A stretch of 64,000 bases of DNA from Acetobacteraceae bacterium. GTDB lineage: Bacteria; Pseudomonadota; Alphaproteobacteria; Acetobacterales; Acetobacteraceae. Within the stretch, counting starts at the first letter, position 1. Every line of letters starts with the position of its first letter. Both the position numbers and the translations under genes were made by a program. The notes beneath the pieces were generated by a model. It worked only from the letters and a program-made list of their open reading frames with translations. It was not told the origin of the DNA and searched no databases. Positions 45,789 to 52,517 of the stretch are shown here, in pieces. The stretch lies in contig JAMXLO010000039.1 of assembly GCA_024280945.1 (NCBI GenBank), forward strand, positions 1-64,000, in the 5' to 3' direction.

Positions 45789-46247
45789 TCACCCCCACTG
45801 CTCGGAGGCACCGCGCTCTGGCTTCAAATCGAGCAGCGGCGTTCCGTTCAGGCAATCGAGGCCGCGCACCTGGAGGGTATTGTCTTCAACCGCGATCAAC
45901 GCGACGACCGAGGTTGCAATCGGGTTGGGTCGCACCGGTGAGCGCAACGCGAAGGTGCCGGTCGTCCGGCCGGTGGAGTAGGGCGTCTGCAGCACGAGGT
46001 CGCGGCGTGCGCTATGCATCCAGTAGAGCACCTGGATGCGCGGATGCTCCGCGACACCGGTGAGCGCCTGGCGCCAGCGTTCATCGACCACGATGGTGCA
46101 GATCGGGCCGTCCGGGCTGCCGCGCTTGGGGCAGTCTTCCCGGCGATGCCACGGGGTGTGGATCGTCCCGATGAAGTAAACGCCGGTGTCGGGGTGCGCC
46201 GGCAAATCAGCCGCCACCTCTCCTTCGCGCAATGCGTCGTCGCTCAT
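45789..46247 (-). CDS. trmO: tRNA (m6t6A37) methyltransferase TrmO/TsaA family
   Basis: 152 residues, beta-barrel UPF0066/TsaA fold. IGTIHTPWHRREDCPKRGSPDGPICTIVVDERW and FALRSPVRPNPIATSVVALIAVED are the family core; SAM binds in the barrel. It N6-methylates t6A37 in tRNA-Thr. It is an isolated short form without a C-terminal extension. The lipoprotein gene follows downstream on the same strand. Confidence 0.9.
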   Translation of the reverse strand: MSDDALREGEVAADLPAHPDTGVYFIGTIHTPWHRREDCPKRGSPDGPICTIVVDERWRQALTGVAEHPRIQVLYWMHSARRDLVLQTPYSTGRTTGTFALRSPVRPNPIATSVVALIAVEDNTLQVRGLDCLNGTPLLDLKPERGASEQWG

Positions 46248-46298
46248 GAGGCAACGGTGACAGGAATTCGCAGCTTACGTCCAGTGCGCGCACGTCGA

Positions 46299-47033
46299 TC
46301 AGGTCGGACTGAGTTGGGGTCGCTGGGTCTCAGCACAATGAGCGGATCCCGCAACGAACACCTCTTGCCACGCGGCGCGCAGGGCGTCATCGGCTTCTGC
46401 CATTGTGGCAGGAATGCCTAGAGCTCGCAGGCTGGTGACGCCATGTTCGCTGATGCCGCAGGGGATGATGCCGCCGTAGTGGCTGAGGTCGGGCGCAACG
46501 TTGAGTGCGATGCCGTGCCAACTGACCCAGCGGGAAACGCGTACGCCGATTGCGGCAATCTTGGCCTCGGTGGCGTCGGGATGCGCCATCCATATGCCGA
46601 CACGGCCTGCGCGGCGCTCGCCGTCCACGCCGAACCGGGCGAGGGCGCGGATCAGCCATTCCTCCAGCCCATGCACGAAGCAGCGGACATCGCGTGGTGG
46701 GACGGTCCCATGCGAATGCAAGAGATCCAGCATCACGTACGCAACGCGCTGACCTGGACCGTGGTAGGTCCACTGCCCGCCGCGGCCAGCGCGGAAGGTG
46801 GGAAACCGGCCGGGGTCTGTGAGTTCCTCAACTCGTGCCGACGTGCCGGCGGTGTAGAGTGGCGGGTGTTCGACCAGCCAGACAAGTTCCGGTGCGGTAC
46901 CCGCCCGGATGGCGGCAACACGGTCCTGCATGAAAGCAACGGCATCAGCATAGGGCGTCAGCCCTGCGGCGGTGGACCATTCGGGAGCGAGCGGAGGCAT
47001 GGTCGTCTGGAGAAGTAGCACGATGCGGGCCAT
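46299..47033 (-). CDS. lipB: Octanoyltransferase LipB
   Basis: 244 residues. It moves octanoate from ACP to lipoyl-dependent enzymes. Family signatures are [35 protein letters not shown], the lysine in [24 protein letters not shown], and the catalytic cysteine in [15 protein letters not shown]. It is transcribed toward trmO, with its start about 65 bases from the tRNA-Leu gene on the other strand. Confidence 0.96.
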   Translation of the reverse strand: MARIVLLLQTTMPPLAPEWSTAAGLTPYADAVAFMQDRVAAIRAGTAPELVWLVEHPPLYTAGTSARVEELTDPGRFPTFRAGRGGQWTYHGPGQRVAYVMLDLLHSHGTVPPRDVRCFVHGLEEWLIRALARFGVDGERRAGRVGIWMAHPDATEAKIAAIGVRVSRWVSWHGIALNVAPDLSHYGGIIPCGISEHGVTSLRALGIPATMAEADDALRAAWQEVFVAGSAHCAETQRPQLSPT

Positions 47034-47098
47034 CTAGCCATGAAGTCTCGGCGATTGAAGCAGCGGCGGTCATCCGCTATACCCCGGCCCTGCCCCGA

Positions 47099-47181
47099 GC
47101 GGTCGTGGCGGAATGGTAGACGCGCAAGCTTGAGGTGCTTGTAAGAGAAATCTTGTGGAGGTTCGAGTCCTCTCGACCGCA
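47099..47181 (+). tRNA. tRNA-Leu (anticodon GAG)
   Basis: Full cloverleaf: acceptor GCGGTCG (47099-47105) with CGACCGC (47174-47180), anticodon stem CAAGC/GCTTG with loop TTGAGGT (anticodon GAG), a long variable arm (AAGAGAAATCTT) and T-arm GTTCGAGTC. No CCA is encoded. Downstream at 47974-48028 is a second 3' half with a different variable arm and an encoded CCA, so the 3' half of this gene was swapped by integration of a small element. Confidence 0.95.
47130..47142 (+). repeat. Left attachment core (attL) in tRNA-Leu
   Basis: The 13-base direct repeat TTGAGGTGCTTGT covers the anticodon loop and 3' side of the anticodon stem. Identical to 47974-47986; flanking bases differ on both sides, which sets the limits of the core. 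Confidence 0.8.
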
Positions 47182-47246
47182 TTAAACAAAATCAAAGGGT
47201 TATTGCGCGGTCTCTAGTTGAGGACAGGTGGACCCCGGAGTCTGTG

Positions 47247-47263
47247 TGTGTCGTTTTTGTGTC
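47247..47263. repeat. Paired TGTGTC boxes near left end
   Basis: TGTGTC-N5-TGTGTC (spacing of 11 bp, one helical turn). A matching pair lies near the other end at 47811-47827. Likely binding sites for an integrase arm-type domain or for the XRE protein. Confidence 0.55.
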
Positions 47264-47333
47264 GCCGATCCCGCTTCACCAAGCCATCATTCTTCCGTCC
47301 TCGACACGGACTCTTCTCGCTCAAGCGCAGCCA

Positions 47334-47738
47334 CTACTCGACGTCCTTAAGGGCCTCCGTGATCCGCTCCGGTATCATGGATAGGATGGCATCGACCTTC
47401 TTACTGCCTGGATAGAGCATCTTGTAAGTGAACGGGTCGTAATGGAGCAGGATGCGCTTCCCGAACTCGGAGCGGTCAACGCCCAGTTGCTTGGCGAACT
47501 GCTCATATCTCTCCGGGCTCATCTTCCTGACACCGTTCTCGATGTCACTGATGTGGTTGTCGGTGACCCCTACGAGGCCAGCCAACTGACGCTGGGTGAG
47601 CCCCCGAGCCTCCCGAAGCTGGCGCATGTAGGCCCCCAGCTCCAACTGGAGCCGCTTGACGATGTCGTTGGTCAACTTCCGACCTGACTTATCCATAGTG
47701 TATCGCCGCCCCATGGTTGGCTTGTAGTAAACACTCAT
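47334..47738 (-). CDS. XRE-family transcriptional regulator in the element
   Basis: 134 residues. The helix-turn-helix is LTQRQLAGLVGVTDNHISDIENGVRKMSPERYEQFAKQLG (about residues 47-87), followed by a short charged tail. The ATG at 47738 overlaps the stop of the 48-codon gene upstream (ATGA), which supports this start over ATGs at codons 9 and 15. Probably represses its own promoter at 47934-47962, a common arrangement in phages and satellites. Confidence 0.88.
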   Translation of the reverse strand: MSVYYKPTMGRRYTMDKSGRKLTNDIVKRLQLELGAYMRQLREARGLTQRQLAGLVGVTDNHISDIENGVRKMSPERYEQFAKQLGVDRSEFGKRILLHYDPFTYKMLYPGSKKVDAILSMIPERITEALKDVE

Positions 47739-47881
47739 GATCGTGCCATGAGTTCCATCAGCCCGCGGGCTTCATTTTCGGTATCCTCGCAAACTCTCTG
47801 TGCCAAGCGGTGTGTCGGATTTGTGTCATCACTCACGCCACATTCAGCCTCTTTCTCAGAAGTCTGATTGTGATGTTCCAT
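47735..47881 (-). CDS. 48-residue acidic protein coupled to the XRE gene
   Basis: A short frame with GGGGA ahead of its ATG and a stop overlapping the regulator start (CATGA). The product is hydrophilic and acidic with two cysteines (AECGV, RVCED), no membrane segment. Coupling and the promoter just upstream support expression. Family unknown; it could be an antirepressor, antitoxin-like partner or leader. Confidence 0.6.
   Translation of the reverse strand: MEHHNQTSEKEAECGVSDDTNPTHRLAQRVCEDTENEARGLMELMARS
47811..47827. repeat. Paired TGTGTC boxes near right end
   Basis: A second TGTGTC-N5-TGTGTC pair, same orientation and 11-bp spacing as 47247-47263, lying within the 48-codon gene. The surrounding 21 bases match the first copy at most positions. 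Confidence 0.55.
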
Positions 47882-47933
47882 CAGTCCCCGATGGCGGCTA
47901 GTTCATTGCACGCTCTTGCAATTTCCTCATCGT

Positions 47934-47962
47934 AGCATACCCGTGATGGTATCTAAATGCAA
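47934..47962 (-). promoter_or_regulatory. Promoter and possible XRE operator
   Basis: Reading the minus strand, TTGCAT (47957-47962) and TATGCT (47934-47939) are separated by exactly 17 bases. Inside the spacer lies the dyad ATACC-N6-GGTAT (47937-47952), a suitable operator for autoregulation by the XRE protein. Confidence 0.6.
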
Positions 47963-47973
47963 ACTAAACCAGG

Positions 47974-48028
47974 TTGAGGTGCTTGTGGGGGAAACCCCGT
48001 GGAAGTTCGAGTCTTCTCGACCGCACCA
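47974..48028 (+). repeat. Displaced native 3' end of tRNA-Leu with right attachment core
   Basis: The core TTGAGGTGCTTGT (47974-47986) is followed by a variable arm GGGGGAAACCCC, T-arm GTTCGAGTC, acceptor strand CGACCGC, A73 and an encoded CCA (48026-48028). It lacks the 5' half and is not a working tRNA gene; it is the original chromosomal 3' end. Confidence 0.85.
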
Positions 48029-48118
48029 GATGCCATAGCTGCCAATAAGCCTGATTCCTCTTGCGGCACGAGGAACGCCGGCCATCGGCGCATTGCGTCT
48101 GCTGGCAGGACCCCGAAA

Positions 48119-49870
48119 CTACCTGACCGATGCGGTCGGCGGCGTCGGGCGGGATGCTTCGACCAGGCGGCCAACGATCTGGTTGATCTCCTCCTGGCTG
48201 AGCGCAAACGGCACCATCATCGTGCCACTGGCAAACTTGAATGGGTCTGACAGAAATTCCTTCAACAGAGCCGGTGTCCATGGCCCCAACTTTTGTTTGG
48301 CGCGGAGTGCTGGCGAATAGGTGAATGCGTCCGACGCAATGGGGCGACTGAGCAGATTGCTCAACGACGGTGCGAAATCGGTCGGATTGGTCGGTCCAAA
48401 GTGATGACAGGCGAGGCAACTGTGATCCACGATGGTGTTGCCAACAACGGTTGGCGTGCGCCGGCCAATTTGCAACTGGTCCTTGTCGACCGTTACGAAG
48501 ATCAGTTTCGTATCGTCAGTCCATAAGACCAGTGTTCCATCGTCGGTTTCAACCAGATCACGAATCCGATCGCCGATCCAGATCCGTTCGGTGTACAGGA
48601 CGTGGCCCTGCTCCATCCGGACCCGGTAGAGCGACGACGCCTTCAATGTCGCCACGAGCAAATCGCCGTTCCACCGGGGATCGAAATGGTTCACTTCGAT
48701 GATCTGCGACGGGGCAATACTTGGCGTCCACGCGAACAGCGGGGCTTGGTAGCCAGAATGCGAGCCGACCACGGTTGTACCAGCGGGCCACTCGTAGCTG
48801 TCGTAGTTCGTGCCAAGCGTTACGTTGGGCCAGCCGAAATCGCTTCCAGCCGTGATCAGGTTGAGTTCGTCGCCGCCGCGGGGGCCGTGCTCAGTCGCCA
48901 GCAGTTCTCCCGTCTTGGTAAAAGTGAGCCCTTCCGGATTGCGATGGCCCATGCTGTAGACGCGCCAACGACTCCCTGCCAGGTCGATCTCGATTATCTT
49001 GCCAAATGTGGAGTTGGGATCTTCCGATACCTTCGGCTCGACGATGTAGTGGTCACCAATACTGACATACAGCTTCCCGTCCTGGCGATATGCCAGCATG
49101 CCTGCACCGGAGGAGATACCGGCACCATACGAGAATTCATCGCTGGCGAAGACGTCGCGCCACGACCCGGTCGCCGTCAGGGATTTGATGTCGAACGGGA
49201 TCACCGAAACAACCGTTCGGATCTTGCCGGCCGCCTCGTCGAACTTGTCGTAACATGCCGCCAGCTCTCGCCTGTCAGGGAGATAGATGATGTCACGCGC
49301 CCTGAATTCGTCATTGGTGGCATCTGCCAGGTTGACCGGTGGGCCGGGGCGGTGATTCAGAAACGCTTGAAGGTTGTTCGGCAGCCCAGGGATCCCTCGC
49401 ATAGGCGCGAACGGACCATTCGGCAGATTGTATCGATATAACCCACCCAGTCTGTCCAGGATGATGACCGTGTTGCCGACCAGTCTGATTGCACCGCCCA
49501 TTTTGGGAACAGCGTAGCTGTCAGACAATCGCTTGCCGGTAATGGTCAGCGGCAGAAGGTTGGTTTCGAGATTCTGCCGAAAGCCAGCAGTCTGCTGATC
49601 GCGCACGGGATTTGCCGTACTGAACGACTCCCAGCCCCTTTGATGCATCCGCAAGACCGCGAGCGGAGATTTTATGAATGCGGTGGGGGAGACCCCCAGA
49701 TGATCGTAAATCGCGCGGTCTGCTATCTTGCCGAAGGCCGCTCCGATGCCGAAAGTTGCGAGCAGGCAAGACAGGACAAGAATCCTCTTGCGGGACGCCG
49801 AACGGCGCCGGACGCGGGACCCAGGCGGCGCACCGACTGATCCCGCCGTTTTTGGATCGATTGTCATCAT
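48119..49870 (-). CDS. PQQ-type sugar dehydrogenase fused to cytochrome c
   Basis: 583 residues: N-terminal membrane anchor/signal (RILVLSCLLATFGIGAAFG), a six-bladed GSDH beta-propeller with GHRNPEGL, EHGPRGGDELN and WTPSIAPSQ, then a C-terminal haem domain CLACHH with a distal methionine in TMMVPF. The propeller would bind PQQ and oxidise an aldose or related compound, passing electrons to the attached haem. Start codons ATG-ATG are near 49870. Transcribed alone, 90 bases after the displaced tRNA end. Confidence 0.88.
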   Translation of the reverse strand: MMTIDPKTAGSVGAPPGSRVRRRSASRKRILVLSCLLATFGIGAAFGKIADRAIYDHLGVSPTAFIKSPLAVLRMHQRGWESFSTANPVRDQQTAGFRQNLETNLLPLTITGKRLSDSYAVPKMGGAIRLVGNTVIILDRLGGLYRYNLPNGPFAPMRGIPGLPNNLQAFLNHRPGPPVNLADATNDEFRARDIIYLPDRRELAACYDKFDEAAGKIRTVVSVIPFDIKSLTATGSWRDVFASDEFSYGAGISSGAGMLAYRQDGKLYVSIGDHYIVEPKVSEDPNSTFGKIIEIDLAGSRWRVYSMGHRNPEGLTFTKTGELLATEHGPRGGDELNLITAGSDFGWPNVTLGTNYDSYEWPAGTTVVGSHSGYQAPLFAWTPSIAPSQIIEVNHFDPRWNGDLLVATLKASSLYRVRMEQGHVLYTERIWIGDRIRDLVETDDGTLVLWTDDTKLIFVTVDKDQLQIGRRTPTVVGNTIVDHSCLACHHFGPTNPTDFAPSLSNLLSRPIASDAFTYSPALRAKQKLGPWTPALLKEFLSDPFKFASGTMMVPFALSQEEINQIVGRLVEASRPTPPTASVR

Positions 49871-50218
49871 TCATGGTCCGTCCCGCATCGGGAGAGCTTG
49901 CTGGTCAGTCTCGCTCGCGAGGGGCTTGGCTATATCGTTACAGGATGCGCGAAATCAGATGTGGGGTGTCGAAAGGCGGAGTCTCGGCAAGGTCATGCGC
50001 CTTGCACGAACCATCAGAGGTCCCTCAGCAGTTGCACATCCGCAAGTTTAGCGGTCCGTCGTGCAACTGTCGCTCAGCCATTCGATCAATCTGCAATGTT
50101 TCGAAACATTACTGCACGGGTATGAACGGTTCTCTGAGAACGTGGCGTCTCATGTCGTCGCCATGACATGTTTCGGGTAGTGCCCTATACTGACAGCAAC
50201 AGGCAGGAGCGTTCCATC
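49871..50218. promoter_or_regulatory. Control region with three dyads upstream of TauD-like gene
   Basis: 348 non-coding bases. Three inverted repeats stand close together: AATGTTTCGAAACATT (50095-50110, perfect), GTTCTC-T-GAGAAC (50129-50141, perfect) and CATGTC-N8-GACATG (50151-50170). They lie 50-125 bases ahead of the dioxygenase start and could be operators of more than one regulator. Confidence 0.5.
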
Positions 50219-51121
50219 ATGAGTCTCAGTATCCGCCCGGCCCACCCGGTTTTTGCTGGCGAGGTCTCTGCCATCGATATCTCGCAGAAGCTGGACCAGG
50301 AGCAGGTGGCCGCGATCGAGGCAGGGATGGACCGCTATGCCGTGCTGGTATTTCGCGACCAGCAGCTGACCGACGACCAGCAGCTGGAATTCAGCCGCAA
50401 TTTCGGCGAGTTGGAAGTCACGCTGGCCGGGCAGATGGCAAAGCCCGAGGACCGACGGCTCGGGGACAGGCTAGAGTTGGGCGACATCTCCAACCTGACC
50501 GCGCGAAACGAGCTCCGGGCGCGCGAGGACAGGTCCAGGATGTACGCACTGGCCAACCGGCTGTGGCACTCGGATGCTTCGTTCCGCGCCATTGGCGCCG
50601 GCTACACGCTGCTGCACGGGCGCGTGATTCCGCGGAAGGGGGGCAACACGGAATTCGCCGACATGCGCGCCGCCTACGACGCGTTGGACGCGTCTATGAA
50701 GGCCGAGGTCGAGAGCCTGGTCTGCGAGCACTCGATCGTGTTCTCGCGCGAACAGATCGGCTTTTCCGATTATGCGCCGGGGAACGAAGAGCGGCTGCGC
50801 CCAGTGCAGCATCGATTGGTGATCACGCATCCGGTGAGCGGGCGGAAGTCGCTGTATCTGTCGTCGCATATCGGCGGCATCGTGGACTGGCCGGTGCCCG
50901 AGGCCCGCGCCTTCATCCGCGACCTGATGGAACACGCGACGCAACGTCAGTTCGTCTACGCACACGAGTGGCGGGTGAATGACCTGGTGATGTGGGACAA
51001 TCGCACCGTGATGCATCGCGCGCGACCATTCAACGACCTGAAGGAAGTTCGCGACCTGCGGCGCACGTCGATCAAGGGCACTGGACTGATGGTCGAGGCC
51101 GTTCCCGCACAGGCTGCCTGA
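50219..51121 (+). CDS. TauD/TfdA-family Fe(II)/2-oxoglutarate dioxygenase, copy 1
   Basis: 300 residues. The metal-binding His-x-Asp is in WHSDASF and the distal histidine in NRTVMHRARPF; the 2-oxoglutarate arginine is in the C-terminal DLRRTS. CAGGAGC precedes the ATG at 50219. Members hydroxylate taurine, sulfonates, aryloxyacetates and others; the TfdA-like spacing leaves the substrate open. A closely related paralogue lies 500 bases downstream. Confidence 0.93.
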   Translation: MSLSIRPAHPVFAGEVSAIDISQKLDQEQVAAIEAGMDRYAVLVFRDQQLTDDQQLEFSRNFGELEVTLAGQMAKPEDRRLGDRLELGDISNLTARNELRAREDRSRMYALANRLWHSDASFRAIGAGYTLLHGRVIPRKGGNTEFADMRAAYDALDASMKAEVESLVCEHSIVFSREQIGFSDYAPGNEERLRPVQHRLVITHPVSGRKSLYLSSHIGGIVDWPVPEARAFIRDLMEHATQRQFVYAHEWRVNDLVMWDNRTVMHRARPFNDLKEVRDLRRTSIKGTGLMVEAVPAQAA

Positions 51122-51128
51122 CCCGGGC

Positions 51129-51557
51129 TCAGCGCGAGTCTCCACACCAGCCCTCCAGGCTACGGGCGGATATCCTCGTGAGGATCTCGGTGCGTCCGAA
51201 TATCGGAACGCCGCGGTAGATGCGGGCGGAGATGCGGTCGACGGTCTCCACATGCGCGGAGACGTTGTAGGTCGCGCCGTCCTCGGGATCGAAGAACCAG
51301 CCACCGCTCCATTGGGACGGACCGTCGGAGGTCAGTCCCCAGATGATGGTCCGGCCGCACATCTCGGGCGTGCGCAGCGCCGGGTTTCGCAGCCAAGTGA
51401 TCTTGCCACAGAGTGCGTCGTGGCAAGGGAATATGTCGAAGGCGACCCGCTGAGCGACCAGCCAGGTCCCGTCGGGCACAGCCTGTTCGGCCCCGACGTG
51501 ATGCGGGGACAAGGCAACAACCATCCAGAGCGCCAGTGCTGCCCCGAAGCGCCGCAT
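51129..51557 (-). CDS. Exported DUF2147-type protein
   Basis: 142 residues: signal peptide to about residue 23, then GTWLVAQRVAFDIFPCHDALCGKITWLRNP, a central W-S-GGWFFDPEDGATYNVSA and a final RTEILTRIS, matching the DUF2147 pattern of two or three conserved cysteines. Function unknown. It sits between and opposite to the two dioxygenase genes. Confidence 0.85.
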   Translation of the reverse strand: MRRFGAALALWMVVALSPHHVGAEQAVPDGTWLVAQRVAFDIFPCHDALCGKITWLRNPALRTPEMCGRTIIWGLTSDGPSQWSGGWFFDPEDGATYNVSAHVETVDRISARIYRGVPIFGRTEILTRISARSLEGWCGDSR

Positions 51558-51634
51558 CGTCTTCTCACCACCTGTTCTGTGCCATCCGGTGTGCTCCTGG
51601 TATCATGCGCGGGATCAGAACGGGAGACCGTGAC

Positions 51635-52516
51635 GTGACCATCACCATCCGTCAGATCACACCGGTGTTCGCCGGCGAGGTCTCTGGTATCGACACCACG
51701 CAGCCGCTATCGGGTGAGGCCGTGGCGGCGATCGAGGCCGGGATGGATCGCTATGCCGTCCTGGTGTTTCACGGTCAGCATCTGACCGACGATGCTCAGC
51801 GGGCGTTCACGCGAAACTTCGGCACACTGGAGGCCTCGCCGGGCGGGCACATCGCAACGGCAGCGGAAAGGCGGCTGCCGCTGGATATGCAGGATGCTTC
51901 GAACCTGGACAGGGACCAGAGGCCGCTGGCGCGGGACGACCGGCGGCGCATGTTCAATCTGGGCAACCGGTTGTGGCACTCTGACAGCTCGTACCGTGCC
52001 CTGCCGGCGAAGTATTCGCTGTTGTCGGGCCGCATCGTCGTCGAGAGGGGCGGGCACACCGAGTTTGCTGATATGCGGGCAGCGTACGATGCGCTGGACG
52101 ATGGAGTAAAGGCCGACATCGAGGACCTGGTGTGCGAGCATTCTCTGATGTTCTCCCGTGGCGTACTTGGATTCACCGAGATCAGCGAGGCCGAGCGCGC
52201 CATGTTCCGACCGGTTCGGCAGCGTCTGGTGCGCACGCATCCGGTGACCGGGCGGAAATCGCTGTTCCTTTCAGCGCACGCGGGAACCATTGTCGGCTGG
52301 CCGGTGCCAGAGGCGCGCGCATTCCTGCGCGACCTGATCGAGCATGCAACGCAGCCGCAGTTCGTGTATTCGCACAAGTGGCGACAATGGGATCTGGTGA
52401 TATGGGACAATCGCCAGACCATGCACCGTGTTACACGGTTCGACGAGACCCAGGTGCGCGACATGCGGCGCACGACCGTGGCCGGCGATGCAATGACGGT
52501 GGCGCAGGCGGCATGA
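51635..52516 (+). CDS. TauD/TfdA-family dioxygenase, copy 2
   Basis: 293 residues from GTG 51635 (GGGAGA upstream); an ATG ten codons earlier is possible. The metal motif WHSDSSY and distal histidine in NRQTMHRVTRF are intact, as is the C-terminal DMRRTT. It shares extended identity with copy 1 (for example GRKSLFLSAHAGTIVGWPVPEARAF), so the pair arose by duplication. It converges on a serine hydrolase gene with one base between stops. Confidence 0.92.
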   Translation: MTITIRQITPVFAGEVSGIDTTQPLSGEAVAAIEAGMDRYAVLVFHGQHLTDDAQRAFTRNFGTLEASPGGHIATAAERRLPLDMQDASNLDRDQRPLARDDRRRMFNLGNRLWHSDSSYRALPAKYSLLSGRIVVERGGHTEFADMRAAYDALDDGVKADIEDLVCEHSLMFSRGVLGFTEISEAERAMFRPVRQRLVRTHPVTGRKSLFLSAHAGTIVGWPVPEARAFLRDLIEHATQPQFVYSHKWRQWDLVIWDNRQTMHRVTRFDETQVRDMRRTTVAGDAMTVAQAA

Positions 52517-52517
52517 T

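Larger units (their letters stand above)
47130..47986. mobile_element. Minimal tRNA-Leu-integrated element (about 844 bp)
   Basis: The element runs from a 13-bp core TTGAGGTGCTTGT in the tRNA anticodon arm (47130-47142) to an identical core at 47974-47986 that begins a displaced tRNA-Leu 3' end. It is lower in GC than its surroundings and holds only two overlapping minus-strand genes (48-codon protein and XRE regulator), a promoter, and two pairs of TGTGTC boxes. No integrase or excisionase is present, so it is either a remnant or a satellite moved in trans. Confidence 0.8.

Noticed and set aside
45201-45941. 246-codon plus-strand frame after the CDF-like gene
   Set aside because: Overlaps the lipoprotein and trmO genes in antisense; those have a lipobox and family motifs, this frame has none.
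47974-48028. Second tRNA-Leu gene
   Set aside because: Only the part from the anticodon loop onward is present; the D-arm and 5' acceptor strand are missing, so it is the displaced 3' end from integration.
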